Shown here piece after piece: positions 53,150 through 63,996 of a DNA stretch of 64,000 bases (its first letter is position 1; the number at the start of each line of letters is the position of its first letter). Origin of the DNA: Escallonia rubra (lineage: Eukaryota; Streptophyta; Magnoliopsida; Escalloniales; Escalloniaceae); NCBI GenBank assembly GCA_033065855.1, contig JAVXUO010001270.1, forward strand, positions 186,001 through 250,000, read 5' to 3'. The notes below the pieces were generated by a model. It was not told the origin of the DNA. It saw only the letters and a list, made by a program, of their open reading frames with translations, and did not search any database. A program made the translations under genes and the position numbers.

Positions 53150-54450
53150 TTGTGGATTACTGATATTTTTGGAAGGACCTATTCGGGCACACTTTAGCGC
53201 CCAATGCTTAGCTTGCGAGAAATGTTGTAATTTTGTTTTGTCACTTCTTTTTCGCTCGTTGCACCTCAGGCACGCTAGTTAGCTCATTTCTATGAATTTC
53301 GGTGAAAAATGAGACACGTAATTTTTTGAGGTTTCCCTATGAAGGGCCTATTCGGGCACACTTTAGCGCCCAATGCGTAGCTTGCGAGTAATGTTGTATT
53401 TTTTTGTCACTTTTTTTTTGCTTGTTGCACCTCAGGCACGCTAGTTAGCTCATTTCTATGAATTTTGGTGAAAAACGAGCCAAATTATTTTTTGAGGTTT
53501 CCCTATGAAGGACCTATTCGGGCACACTTTAGCGCCCAATGCTCAGTTTGCGAGAAATGTTGTAATTTTTTTTGTCAGTTTTTTTCTGCTCGTTGCACCT
53601 CATGCACGCTACTTAGCCCATTTCTATGAATTTCGACGAAAAACGAGACAAATTATTTTTTCGGGTTTTCCTACGAAGGGCCTATTCAGGCACACTTTAG
53701 CGCCCAATGCGTAGCTTGCGAGAAATGTTGTAATTTTTTTTTGTCACTTTTTTTTCGCTCGTTGCACCTCAGGCACGCTAGTTAGCTCATTTCTATGAAT
53801 TTCGGTGAAAAACGAGCCAAATTATTTTTTGAGGTTTCCCTATGAAGGGTCTATTCGGGGACACTTTAGTGCCCAATGCTTAGCTTTCGAGAAATGTTAT
53901 AATTGTTTTTGTCAGTTTTTTTCTGCTCGTTGCACCTCATGCACGCTACTTAGCCCATTTCTATGAATTTCGACAAAAAACGAGACAAATTATTTTTTCG
54001 GGTTTTCCTACGAAGGGCCTATTCGGGCACACTTTAGCGCCCAAGTCGTAGCTTGCGAGAAATGTTGTAATTTTTTTGTCACTTTTTTTTCGCTCGTTGC
54101 ATCTCAGGCACGCTAGTTAGCTCATTTCTATGAATTTCGGTGAAAAACGAGCCAAATTATTTTTTGAGATTTCCCTATGAAGGGCCTATTCGGGCACACT
54201 TTAGCGCCCAATGCGTAGCTTGCGAGAAATGTTGTAATTTTTTTTTGTCACTTTTTTTTCGCTCGTTGCACCTCAGGCACGCTAGTTAGCTCATTTCTAT
54301 GAATTTCGGTGAAAAATGAGACACGTAATTTTTTCGAATGCGTCCTATAAAAGGTCTATTCGCGCACACTTTAGCGCCAAATTCATAGCTTGCGGAAAAT
54401 TATGTACATTTCTTTTTTGTGCCGTGCTCTTTGCTCATTGCACCTTAGCC
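53150..54450. repeat. ~168-bp tandem repeat array (MULE B), eight copies
   Basis: The landmark TTGCACCTCAGGCACGCTAGTTAGC or variant recurs near 53,258, 53,425, 53,597, 53,766, 53,936, 54,100, 54,270 and, diverged, 54,436. Copies 3 and 5 share the variant CTCATGCACGCTACTTAGCCC, so pairs of units (~340 bp) have been duplicated together. Each unit has GGGCACACTTTAGCGCCCAATG and TTCTATGAATTTCG. It fills the gap between the 3' ends of two convergent genes. Confidence 0.95.
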
Positions 54451-54453
54451 ACG

Positions 54454-57229
54454 TTAGTTAGGATAATGGTAATGAAGGCGTCTAGCTTCATTCTTTTTCA
54501 GCTCCCAGGCTATCCTATACCTAAACGTCAAGGCATCCTCCCTAGTCCACGACGTATATTTGAGCACCTCCGAGCGAGCAATGTAGTCCATGTACTTGAG
54601 GACGTAAATCCCGCAATCATGACTGTTATATTGCTTTGGTCGGTCCTTTATCATCACGACCGTCCAAGGCTCCCCCGATGGCCGTTCGCACGCTAGCGAG
54701 AGGACAATAGTCTGCATCCAACAATAAAAAAGGTCATCAAGCCTATGTAACAAGAAGAATATACTATGAGCCAAGGTCAAAAAATAAATACTAACCACTA
54801 AAGTGATGTACTCGCTGTACATCTGTTCCAGCAGCTGTCCAGGATCGTCCTCCCTTAGGCTATCGTATATGTGAACCGTTCTGTTCGCTGGATGGAGAAC
54901 TAATAGGAACCAGTGGTTTGCATGATGATAAGGTATCATGATAAGGTTCGCAAGAGCAGCCTGACATTGATAGTTTGCGTTCAACATGCCTAACACGTTT
55001 CCAGCTGGTTTCCACTTACCCCTGCCTGCCCCTCGCCTCTACCATTCTGTGAATTTCCTCACCGTTAATTCCACAAAATAAGTGGGATACATGTTAAGCT
55101 TCAAATATTCAGAACGGTTAAACTGTAGCTCTCTAATCCGGAGCAGATCTATATAAGCATTCATGATAAAATTTGAAAGATCTGTCTCCGGCGCCAACGT
55201 TCTCATATCCTCATGACCTAGGAATGTCGCAAGAGGAAAGTCTATTGAATCGACAGACTCATGCCCGAAGTAGTGCCGGTCGATCCAACCCCGCTTGTCC
55301 GGCCTCAATGGCTTCGTCGCTTGTCCTTTGTCCGACCGGATGCTTGGGCACGAGGCCTGGATTCCTACTTGGGTCACCTGACTCTGGCGCTGAGAGTCGT
55401 ACGCGTCAGGAGGCAAGTGACTATACGGCTCCCAGAATTCATAGCTCTGCGGCAAAGACGCGTCAGAAGGCAAGCGACTAGACGGCTTTCCCGCCTGACT
55501 CTGGGGCTGAGAGTTGTACGCGTCAGGCGCTGAGCGACTAGACGGCTCCCCTTGGTAACCCCGGTACGCAACACTGAAGTTGTGAAGATCAGTCTTGTAC
55601 CTCTCATGGACCTCTTGAGACTGACAGGAGCCTGCGCGACATACCAGTCAAACGACTCCAGCTGCTTGAACACCTCAGTGCCCTGGTCAACCTAAAAAAT
55701 ATGCATAGAAAAATCACCGTCATCATTTCAGGCATTGTCGATAAGCTGTGCAAATAAATATTGAAACAACACTAGGGTGACTTACAATGTTCAATGCCCA
55801 GAACTGGTCATAGAAATCACGTGGCGCATACGATGTCTTCGTCGGCTGGGAAGGGCGATTCACCCTCGTGCGCGTCACCTTGAGAAACCATTGCAGGTAC
55901 TCATCAAGACTGGTGCCGTCGTGCTTGAGCGATACAAGGCTACCATACGTTTCTTGCCAAGTATTCCACTGTTCCACCTCGTCGCTCAATAAATTCAAGG
56001 CATCAGGCACCTCAAATTTCGGCCCTCCAACACTCCTGTATGGCCGCATGTCTACAGGGGGTTTTGGTATCCCTTGTAGACAGCCAGCTTGCTTCATAGC
56101 TCGATCAGGCATCTGAAACTCACATACTTCGAAGTGAATAAGCGGCACCCGAACCAAACCTGCCAGCACGTACGATACCGGAAGTTGCCAACACCACTCA
56201 TCTAACCGATGCATTACCTTGCCATATGGCTGCCACGTCACCTGGGGTGCATCCAACATATCTAGTTCCCCCCGATAGAACTGTAGATGGTTGTGAGGGT
56301 TTACCCGTCTCTTCCGGTTGGTCTCCGGCCCCCAAGCCCACACCCTAGGCCACATCTCATCGAAATATTCCCGCGGTTGTGGACGTCCCGTGGGTAGCCT
56401 CTCGTACGACCAAACCTGTGAATGCAAACATTATATGGAATTAATAATTAATCACGAATATTTTGACACGTCAAAACAAGAATATAAATACTCATACATG
56501 TAATAGAGTCAGGCAGGCGGCAATAGACTTGGCATCCAATCTCGTAACCTTATGCAGTGCTCGATATAGGTACGCAAGAACAGCTGAACCCCACGAATAC
56601 GAGTATACCTCCTCAAGATCCTCCAAGAACACCATATACTTCGGATGCACCGTGTTTTTCGAATGCGTCGGAAGTAATATGGCTCCAATAATATACAGAA
56701 GGAATGCCTTTGTATACGTCACGAAATCATGAGGAGTTTATTCATCCGTTAGCACGCCGTACTGCTCTCTCAGCCATTTAAGTTTTATGCCATTAGACGT
56801 AAGAGCTTCCCTCGGGATTCCCGGGAAATACTGCCCAGCCATCTTCGCTATGGATGCAGACGTTTTGCTCGAAATAATGGGTTTGCCGTGACATGGGATT
56901 CCAAGTATAAATTCGATGTCCTCTAATGTAATAGTCATTTCACCAAACCAGAAGTGAAATGAGTTCGTCTCGCCCCTCCATCGTTCAACTAGAGCGGATA
57001 TAAGGCAATCGTCATGCCGAGACCAAATCCCGCAATCGGCGAACATGGCCATGTTTTGACGGTGTAGTAGTTGTATTTGTTCCTCGTTCAGTACCCACTC
57101 TTCGAGGTGACTTGTGCTTTGAATTGTTTCCAAAACACCCCTATCGACACCGTCAAATACGTACCTCGCGACGTGGTCATCGTCATCGTATAGGATTGAT
57201 GTATCATGAGGTCCGGGGTTGAAATACAT
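54454..57229 (-). pseudogene. PMD-Ulp1 (C48 protease) fusion gene of MULE B
   Basis: From the ATG at 57,229, exon 1 (to 56,498) is a plant mobile domain (CGIWSRHDDCLISALVERWR, TNSFHFWFGEMTITLEDI, ILGIPCHGKPI). After an 82-bp intron (56,497-56,416), exon 2 (VWSYERLPTGRPQPREYF ... WQLPVSYVLAGLVRVPLI ... SLDEYLQWFLKVTRTR) ends at a GTAAGT donor near 55,785. An exon from about 55,690 begins VDQGTEVFKQLESFDWYV. Then comes a repeated linker (PSSRLPSDAS, PYSHLPPDAYDSQRQSQ) and a Ulp1-type protease: FIMNAYIDLLRIRELQF, then the catalytic trio in HHANHWFLLVL (His), VHIYDSLRED (Asp) and QYNSHDCGIYVLKYMD (Cys); the end is at 54,454. Disruptions: Tyr-to-stop at 56,738-56,740, a frameshift near 55,620, stop TAG at 55,039-55,041. 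MULE A is intact at the first site. Confidence 0.88.
55365..55560 (-). repeat. 60-bp linker repeats in MULE B protease gene
   Basis: Two to three degenerate copies of the unit that is amplified at 16,660-16,932 in MULE A, encoding PSSRLPSDA / SQPQSQAGK-like segments, one unit shortened. Confidence 0.8.
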
Positions 57230-57273
57230 ATCTCGAAGAACAAAATATAATCGTAAACCAACTTAGCGTCCAT

Positions 57274-58040
57274 AATATTTACATTCCAAAAATATAACTG
57301 GATCTTAAACCTAGCTTACCAACGCGTTAGCAATAGTCATTATCTCATTATTTCAATGTATTAAAACAATTCCTCACTTCCCACCACTGCTTAATTACTC
57401 TACTACTTAAAATTTAGAGCCAACGTGGCAATTTACCAATATACCCCGATGGCCGCTACACCACCAACACCACAAAATTGCTTTAAAACCACTTTTTAAA
57501 TGTATTACGTCAACTATATACCAAATATTTCCTCCGGATATTTTAAGGGGGAAAGTTACCAAAACACTCCAAACTTATGCAAAATACCCTTATCGCCCCA
57601 ACAAACATCTCAGAACAACTGAAAAAAATAACAGAACTAAAAGTAAGTCGAAAAATTTTATAATGTTAAATTACCAAAATACCCGCACTGAGCGACAAAT
57701 TACCGAAATGCCCCCGGGGCATCATTATCACCCTAACGCCCCGCAATCAGCTTTAAAACAACATTTCAGGTGTTTTACTTACATTTCTGGACTAAGAAGT
57801 CCTTTGAAAAAACTTTATTAGGAAAATTACCAAAACACCCCTCTCGGGGTGGCAAATTATCAAAATGCCCCCTGGCTTCAGAAAATCTCAAAAATGCTTT
57901 AAAATTCTATTTTAAGCTTCCTGAATTCATTCTTGATCTAAAAAGTATTTTTCGGGATTTTTTGCCCAAAAATCCCGAACCGGTGTCCGGATCGAGCGAT
58001 TAAAAGCCCGTTCGGCCAAAAAAATAGGTAACGGCTTCGG
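57274..58040. repeat. Inner part of the right arm of MULE B
   Basis: Inverse of the left arm sequences near 49,370-50,690 (CAAAATACCC, GGGGTGGCAAATTA, AAGCTTCCTGAATTCATTCTTGATC, AAATCCCGAACCGGTGTCCGG). Small open frames are shadows of the arm. Confidence 0.8.
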
Positions 58041-58709
58041 AAGGGCCCGTGCGGGCCACGAAGAAAAAAGTGGAAGGCCACAGAGAACCGCAAACTCCTT
58101 GCGGTTCGGGGGTGGGGGGCCATGCACGAGAAAAAAAAAGGATACGCAAAAGAAAACAAGAAAACAAAAAAGGACACGCAAGATAAAACAAAGGGCTAAT
58201 TACACATGTGTCCCTGAGGTTTGGGGGTAATTACACGCGAGGACACAAAGTTTCAAAATGTAACACTTATGTCCATTGACAAACGGAACCCTAAAAATCC
58301 TAACGGTTTTAACAAAATGACTTTATTGCCCTTATGTTAGAAAGTTATTTTTTTAAATGCCATTGTCTCTATTTTTTGTTGACTGTTTACTCTTCCCCAC
58401 CCTGATTCTCTCTCTCAAACTCCCCCCCAACTGCCGCACCCCTTCCTCGCCCCATCTCCATACCTGCAGACCCGTGGGCGTTGGTTTTATTTTCAGAGGT
58501 GGCAGTGGTTTGTGTCTTGCGTCATGGATTAGTGTACTGGCGGCGTTGCGATGTTGCTGGCGTGGCTTATGCGTGGCGGTGGTTTTATTTCAGAGGTGGT
58601 GGTACGTTGGTGGTCTTGGCACAAACCCGCCGGCGTTGGTTTTATTTCAGAGGTGGCACCGGCAGGAGCAATTGCACTTTAGATTTTTGGGAAACTCGGC
58701 CTAATCCCA

Positions 58710-58950
58710 GCTGAAACAACAATCCCATGGTTCTAAACTGGGGTGATTCCCCCTGCCGGAACATGAAACTATTGGGCAGACCCTTTCACTTGTACTGGAG
58801 CTGGCACTGATGGGATTCCCAGAGCACAGGAGATTTCAAGACTGGGCAAAGCCAGGGTCCATGAGCAAGCACTTCTTGAGATTCGAGAAATTCTTGGGCG
58901 AGTATGGAGATGTTGGCAAGGGCTGTGCTGCTGCCATGAAACAGATTAAG
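58710..58950 (+). pseudogene. Captured LHCA3 (photosystem I antenna) fragment
   Basis: Translation in two frames gives [25 protein letters not shown], then after a +1 shift [20 protein letters not shown] and [21 protein letters not shown]. This order and wording match the middle part of plant LHCA3 (Lhca-type chlorophyll a/b-binding protein, with the ...[17 protein letters not shown]... segment). Stops and a frameshift show it is not expressed as protein. It sits entirely within the Pack-MULE. Confidence 0.78.
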
Positions 58951-58964
58951 AATTGGGGTTTTGA

Positions 58965-59185
58965 AACCCTAATTTGCAAATTAGGGTTTTGAAGCCCTAA
59001 TTGGGAGATTGATAAATTAAATATTGAAACCCTAATTTGTAAATTAGGGTTTTGAAACCCTAATGTTTAAATCAGATCTGGAGAAGGAGAAGAGAAACCC
59101 TAATTTGAAAATTAGGGTTTTGAAACCCTAATTTTAAGGTTTCAAAACCCTAATTTTTAAATCAGGGTTTCAAATCCTCCTAATT
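58965..59185. repeat. AAACCCTAATTTGCAAATTAGGGTTT palindromic repeats
   Basis: At least six AAACCCTAATTT half-sites and their inverses (AAATTAGGGTTTTGAA) arranged head-to-head. AAACCCTAA is the plant telo-box. Strong local hairpins are expected. Confidence 0.85.
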
Positions 59186-59463
59186 TTAGGATTTCAAAAG
59201 CTTAATTTGCAAATTAGTTGCAAATCCTAATTTTAAAAAAATAAGGTTTAATTTGAAAATTATATTGTACAAGGGCAGTATTGTCATTTTTAAAATACGT
59301 AATGATGAACATTATATTTTTTGGATGGAACCCTAACGGATGGACACGGGTGATACATTTGAAACATTTTTTGTCACGGAATGTTACATTTTGAAACTTT
59401 GTGTCCTTGACTGTAATTACCCCCTAACCTCAGGGACATAGGTGTAATTAGCCCTAAAACAAA

Positions 59464-59835
59464 AAAGGAACCGAGGGGGGTGGGGGGCATGCACGAGAAA
59501 AAGAAAAGGATACGCAAACGAAAACAAGAAAACAAGAAAACAAAAAAGGACACGTAAAAGAAAACAAAAAAGGAACGGGGGGGCCACGGGGGGTGGGGCC
59601 CACGAAGAAAAAAGTGGGAAGGACAGAGAACCACAACCCCTTGTTGCAGTTTGGGGGTGGGGGAGGAAAGGGGTGGGGGCCCACGGGAGTGGGTGTGGGG
59701 GTGGGGGCCACGAAGAAAAAGTAGTCACAGAGAACCGTAACTCCTTGTTGCGGTTCGGGGTGGGGGATGGGGCCCCACGGGAACCGGGGGTAAGGGGTGG
59801 GGGCCACGAAGAAAAAGTAAACAGAGAACCGCAAC
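59464..59835. repeat. Right arm of MULE B, amplified GC-rich/palindrome units
   Basis: Tandem units with GGGCCACGAAGAAAAAG..., CACAGAGAACCGYAACTCC and TTGTTGCGGTTCGGGGTGGGG (about 59,620 and 59,730), each containing one AACCGCAAC/GTTGCGGTT palindrome. Frames reading Pro/Phe-rich peptides here are artefacts. Confidence 0.85.
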
Positions 59836-60710
59836 TAGTGAATCCTTCTGGGTAAATTCTGCAACTAAGGTCCAGTTTGTTAAAACATGTTCTGTTCTAA
59901 AATAATTTTTTTGAGTTTCCCCTCCAATGGCTTACATGTCCTAACTTGCTTTCAGAGGTTGTAACTTTGGACCCCACCTTCACACCCCAACCACAGAAAA
60001 AGAGTCCTAACCTAAAATTGGTTGGCTTAACCTCTCAGCAACTTATTGCGTTTTTCGACCCCAACTCCCCAGCTGGGGTGATAAATATATGGGATGCCAC
60101 TTCCTTAACAATAATGCGTGATGCAAGAAACAAGTGAACGAGCGTGGCTGCAAGCTAGTCCAAGAATGTACGATCCATTTTCCTTGATACATAAAGCATG
60201 CAAGGACTAGTGTCAAAGACAGCCAGTAATATATGAGGTTACCAATGGAGAAACTAGATAAACTTTGGGAGATTGGTACAAGATTTGCACAAAGAATTAG
60301 AACACTAAAGATGGAGGAAGCTTTAGAAAGATAAAACAGATTAAGTATAACATAAGAAGGTATTAAGTTGAGATAAGTAGATGCTTTGGTGATGCCACCT
60401 AAGAATGGTTGACTAGCAACTTCAACAGGACTATGAACACTAAGACAATGCCTGATAGTCAACAAGAAGTATATTTAAAAAGCAAACTAGAGCTATAAGG
60501 AGATAATAAAAGTCGCCCCAGCAAGAAGGGGACTAGACTTACAAGTAACATCACCAAGCCCTTGGGACTGAGAAATGAGACTCGAATATTTGAGAGCCAG
60601 TTTGAATCCAAAAAAGATATAAGACTTGTTAAACGAAGTCTGACCATCATATAAAAACAAAAAGCACTGACTGCATTAAAACTTAATAGAGTTTGAATTT
60701 CACCAATCAT
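59836..60710. other. Foreign segment in the right arm, unassigned
   Basis: AT-rich, unlike the arm on either side. A plus-strand frame (KSPNLKLVGLTSQQLIAFFD, 59,999-60,060) and minus-strand frames around 60,450-60,660 look protein-like but I cannot name them; the minus-strand part may be a decayed copia fragment. Clear insertion ends were not found. Confidence 0.35.
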
Positions 60711-60945
60711 AATTACCGCAACCCCTTGTTGCGGTTCGGGGGTAGGGGAGGAAGGGGGGTGGGGGCCACGAAGAAAAAAGTAGTTACAGAGAACCGCAAC
60801 TCCTTGTTGCGGTTCGGGGTGGGGGGTGGGGGGCCCACGGGAACCGGGGGGTGGGGGGTGGGGGTGGGGCCACGTAAGAAAGAGAAAAGAAAAAAGGGCA
60901 GGGGTGGGGGCCCACGAAAAAAAGAAAAAAAAGGGAAGCATTGTT
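60711..60945. repeat. Right arm of MULE B, further palindrome units
   Basis: Two more units (GCAACCCCTTGTTGCGGTTCGG at 60,718 and GAACCGCAACTCCTTGTTGC at 60,792), same structure as 59,464-59,835. Confidence 0.85.
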
Positions 60946-61600
60946 GATTTCTATAGTAATCAAGCCGAGTCGTTTTCCTAGTGTAAGTGAAATTTCCCAC
61001 CAGCCCCCCTCAGGTTTTTTAAACGGCAGTACAGTACTTATTAAAATTTGCTTCACAAGAAAATAATGGTACGATCCTCATAATAATTTTTAAGCACTTA
61101 ATGAGAATACTTCTTTCATAACATTTAGCTGAAAGAATACTTATCAGTTTTCCTGCAAAAGTTTTTAAGATTCAAAGAAATTGAAGTTCCTTATGCTCTT
61201 GGGTATCTGGTTGATGTAACTTATCGAAAAACTCTGAGTTGATGTTACAAGAAATATCTTCTTCGCTTGTAAGTTGCGCGTGGGTTCTTGAATGCACAAT
61301 TCTTACTGTGCAAAGATATCGATCGATTGATATACTAGTGCCTTGAAACCTTTGGTCACTGACCAGGCAGGTAGACAGGTAAAACAATGAGTTTAGGTAG
61401 GGCAATATCTGCGGGCTAAAAAGGTTATTTTCACTACTTCACAGTGAAGGTTAACACTTAGTCGTGGAAAAATAGAGAACAAAGTGATTAATTGCAAATT
61501 TTCTTTTTGTACGCGTCATGCACTCAATTATTTGCTTTCAAATATTGGTTGGTCAAGAGTCTATTAGAACAGCCACCATCGTTGACTTAACATTGTAGAA
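60946..61600. other. Unassigned insertion-like segment
   Basis: Not related to the arm on either side; no gene recognised. Ends at a 27-bp tandem triplet (TTAACATTGTAGAATTAACA) at 61,590-61,660. Confidence 0.35.
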
Positions 61601-61639
61601 TTAACATTGGAAAAATTTAACATTGTAGAATTAACATTG

Positions 61640-63160
61640 GAAAAATTTAACAGTGTAGAATTAGCAAAATACCCCTCTCGGGGTGGCAAATTACCGAAAT
61701 GCCCCCTGACATCGAAAAATATCAAAAGTGCTTTGAAATGCTATTTTCAGCTTCCTGAATTCATTCTTGATCTAAAAAGTATTTTACAAAAGTTTCGCTC
61801 AAAAATCCCGAACCGGTGTCCGGATCGATTGCTTAAAAGCCCGTTCGGCGAAAAAAATAGCTAACGACATCGGAATAGCGCAAATTACGGGGAAACGGAA
61901 CTTCCCAACATCCTAGGGTTCTCATAAAAGTTTCGCGCGAAATCGCGCTAGTTTGATATTTTAAATTACACTGCAAAGTTACAAGGTTCCGCGTATCAGT
62001 TAACCCCTTTCCAGTCTTTGGAAAAATCTGAACTTTTTCCCTGATACAGATGTTCTAAAAATAACTAGGGTCTATTTTTTGTACTTTGGCAAAATCTAGC
62101 TCTAGCTATTTTTTATAAATTCGTGAAAACTGTCTAATTAAGTTTTCACCTTTAGCGACAATTACGTTTCGTATTCACATTAAACACACATAACCCAAAA
62201 TCTAGTTCAATCCATAATTTTAAACTCTAAAAAACACGAATTTGAGATTATGGTAAGAACAATGTAAGCATAACACAATTTAAACAATCTACTGGTAAGA
62301 ACAATTATGGTAAGAACAATTTGAAATTAACAATGAATTATAAAAAAATTCGAAATACTTACTTGCTTTAAACTTGATATATTTTAATCTTCTAGCGGTT
62401 ATCTACCGATTTTTGACCGTAGAATATTTTTGTTTATGTTATCGTGAAGATTATGCAGATAATCTTTGGAGTACGGAGAAGATGGAAGAAAGAGTTGAGA
62501 AAGATGGAAGAAAGAGTTGAGAAAGATGATGTAGAGTGAAAGAGAGGGTTCTGTCCAGAAAGAATTGGGAAGAACGGATTATAAAGAGAGAAAAGCGAGA
62601 GAAAGAGAAGAAGCAGACTCACGGTTCTTCTTTCTCTCTCTGTTGGGCAAGCAAGCAGGAGAATCCAAATATGTGCTGGGGGGCCAACTTTTGCGGGGAG
62701 AAGCCAAGTGTCGTTGGAAGAGGGGTTGTTGCTAGGAGGGGGCAAAGTGTTGTTGGGGTGTGGGCCAAAAAAATTGGAAGGCTGTGAAGAAACTCTGCAA
62801 CCACCCACACACAGGGAGAAAAGGACAAAAGAAGGACACGAAAAGAAATAAAAAAGAGACACGCAGGGGAGGGGGGCCAGGAAGAAAAAGAGGAAGGACA
62901 GAGAACCGCAACAGACTCACGGGTCACAAGAAACAAAAAAGAAGGACAAAAAAGGAAAAGAAAATGGGGAAAGTACAGGGAAAAGAAAATAAAAAAGGAA
63001 GAAAAATGGGAAAGGACAAGGAAAAGAAAATAAAAGAGGAAGGAAAAAAAGGACAAAAAGGACACAGAACCGTAACACGGTTCGAGGGTGGGGGCCACGC
63101 ACAGTGAACCGCAACTCCTTATGGGGGGTGGGGGGTGGGTTGGGCAGTAATAATGTGACC
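61640..63160. repeat. Outer part of the right arm of MULE B
   Basis: Inverse of 48,400-49,640: ACTGCAAAGTTACAAGGTTCC, CTAATTAAGTTTTCACCTTTAGCGAC, the splice-donor region (AAATACTTACTTGC at 62,352), TATTCTACGGTC inverse, and the TATA region (GGATTATAAAGAGAG at 62,577). From 62,780 on it is G/A-rich with low-complexity frames. It could act as promoter for the minus-strand PMD-Ulp1 gene; inference by symmetry with the left arm. Confidence 0.8.
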
Positions 63161-63924
63161 CTGGTGTGTTCAACTTAATTATTAAAGAGGATTAATTAAT
63201 TATTAAAGAGGATTAATTTGCGTCTTTAGCTCCATTGTATAGCTAGATACCTTGTGACCATTATGTCTAGATTTCCTTACTTCACGTCGGTATTGCCTTG
63301 TTCATTACTTTCACCTTGCCATGAAGCTGATGTTGTTCATTTTCTTTGGTACGTTAAAATACCATAAATTTTTAGGCATAATTAAAAGAAATGTCATTTT
63401 AGTCACTTTAATGCTAAACTTACACAAATAAACACACACACACAAAAGCAAAGTTAAACTCCAATTAAATAAAGACATAAAGTCAACGTATTTAACCACA
63501 CAGTTTACACTTTATAAGGCGACAGAGCACACTGCCTCGGGGCTATGGCTGCAACACCGCATTCTCCGCCTTTGCCCTCACCCATTTTATCGTCTCCCTC
63601 CTCCGGCCGATCCACGTCTAGTGTAAGACTCGTGTTTGATTCCTACATAGTTGAATTCTTTGAACCCTTTCTTAACAATAAGTACAATTTTTTGTTTTAG
63701 TTTAGAATGATGGGATTAGGAACTTATAATTTCAAATTTTAGGAATTAAAAATTTGGGGATTTTGATTTTCAGATTGATAATTTGGCAATTGGGAAAGTA
63801 ACGATGGGGGTGGGGGGAAAGGACATGCAGGGGGGACCGCAGGTGGGCCACGTGGCAAGCAGGGAAGGGGGACCGCCTGCCACATGGCAGGCAGGAAGGG
63901 GTGGGTGGGTGGGTGAAAAAAAAA
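63161..63924. other. AT-rich segment between arm parts, unassigned
   Basis: No gene. Short duplication ATTAAAGAGGATTAATT at 63,180-63,213. Probably an insertion or a diverged part of the arm. Confidence 0.3.
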
Positions 63925-63996
63925 TAATGATACAAACCGCAACTCCTAGTTGCGGTCCAGTGGATAATATCCACCGGTAGACCCTGATCGGCCCCC
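63925..63996. repeat. Terminal right end of MULE B
   Basis: Contains ACCGCAACTCCTAGTTGCGGT, CCAGTGGATAATATCCACCGG and TAGACCCTGATCGG followed by CCCCC, mirroring the left end and MULE A. ATAT follows to the window end. Confidence 0.88.

Larger units (their letters stand above)
58193..59454. mobile_element. Pack-MULE with 9-bp TSD TAAAACAAA, carrying an LHCA3 fragment
   Basis: Ends GGGCTAATTACACATGTGTCC and GGACATAGGTGTAATTAGCCC; inverted arms extend for about 110 bp (GTCCCTGAGGTTNGGGGGTAATTACA, CAAAGTTTCAAAATGTAACA). The perfect 9-bp flanks TAAAACAAA lie at 58,184-58,192 and 59,455-59,463, as expected for Mutator elements. The interior has no transposase but holds a gene fragment (58,710-58,950), a repeated GGCGTTGGTTTTATTTCAGAGGTGG (58,477, 58,572, 58,633) and CCCTAA-rich palindromes (58,960-59,180). 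Confidence 0.93.
48107..63996. mobile_element. MULE B: 15.9-kb Kaonashi-like MULE, near-complete
   Basis: Left end GGCAGATCCACCCACTAGTG (48,107) and right end CCGGTAGACCCTGATCGG followed by CCCCC (63,996), each next to AT repeats (ATATAT / ATAT). The left arm extends to about 50,700. The right arm is the interrupted inverse (57,440-58,040; 59,464-59,835; 60,711-60,945; 61,600-63,160; 63,925-63,996). The inner part holds a transposase (+), a tandem array, and a PMD-Ulp1 gene (-). Kaonashi MULEs of plants are known for carrying Ulp1-like protease genes. The element carries at least one later insertion (Pack-MULE 58,193-59,454) and other foreign stretches. The target duplication cannot be checked at the window edge. 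Confidence 0.82.

Noticed and set aside
53150-54450. CRISPR-like or centromeric satellite array
   Set aside because: Units are contiguous without spacers, only eight copies, and restricted to the MULE interior in both elements.
59828-60722. Apparent 8-bp duplication ACCGCAAC flanking 59,836-60,710
   Set aside because: ACCGCAAC is part of the arm's recurring palindrome, so the match is expected by chance; no inverted ends were found.
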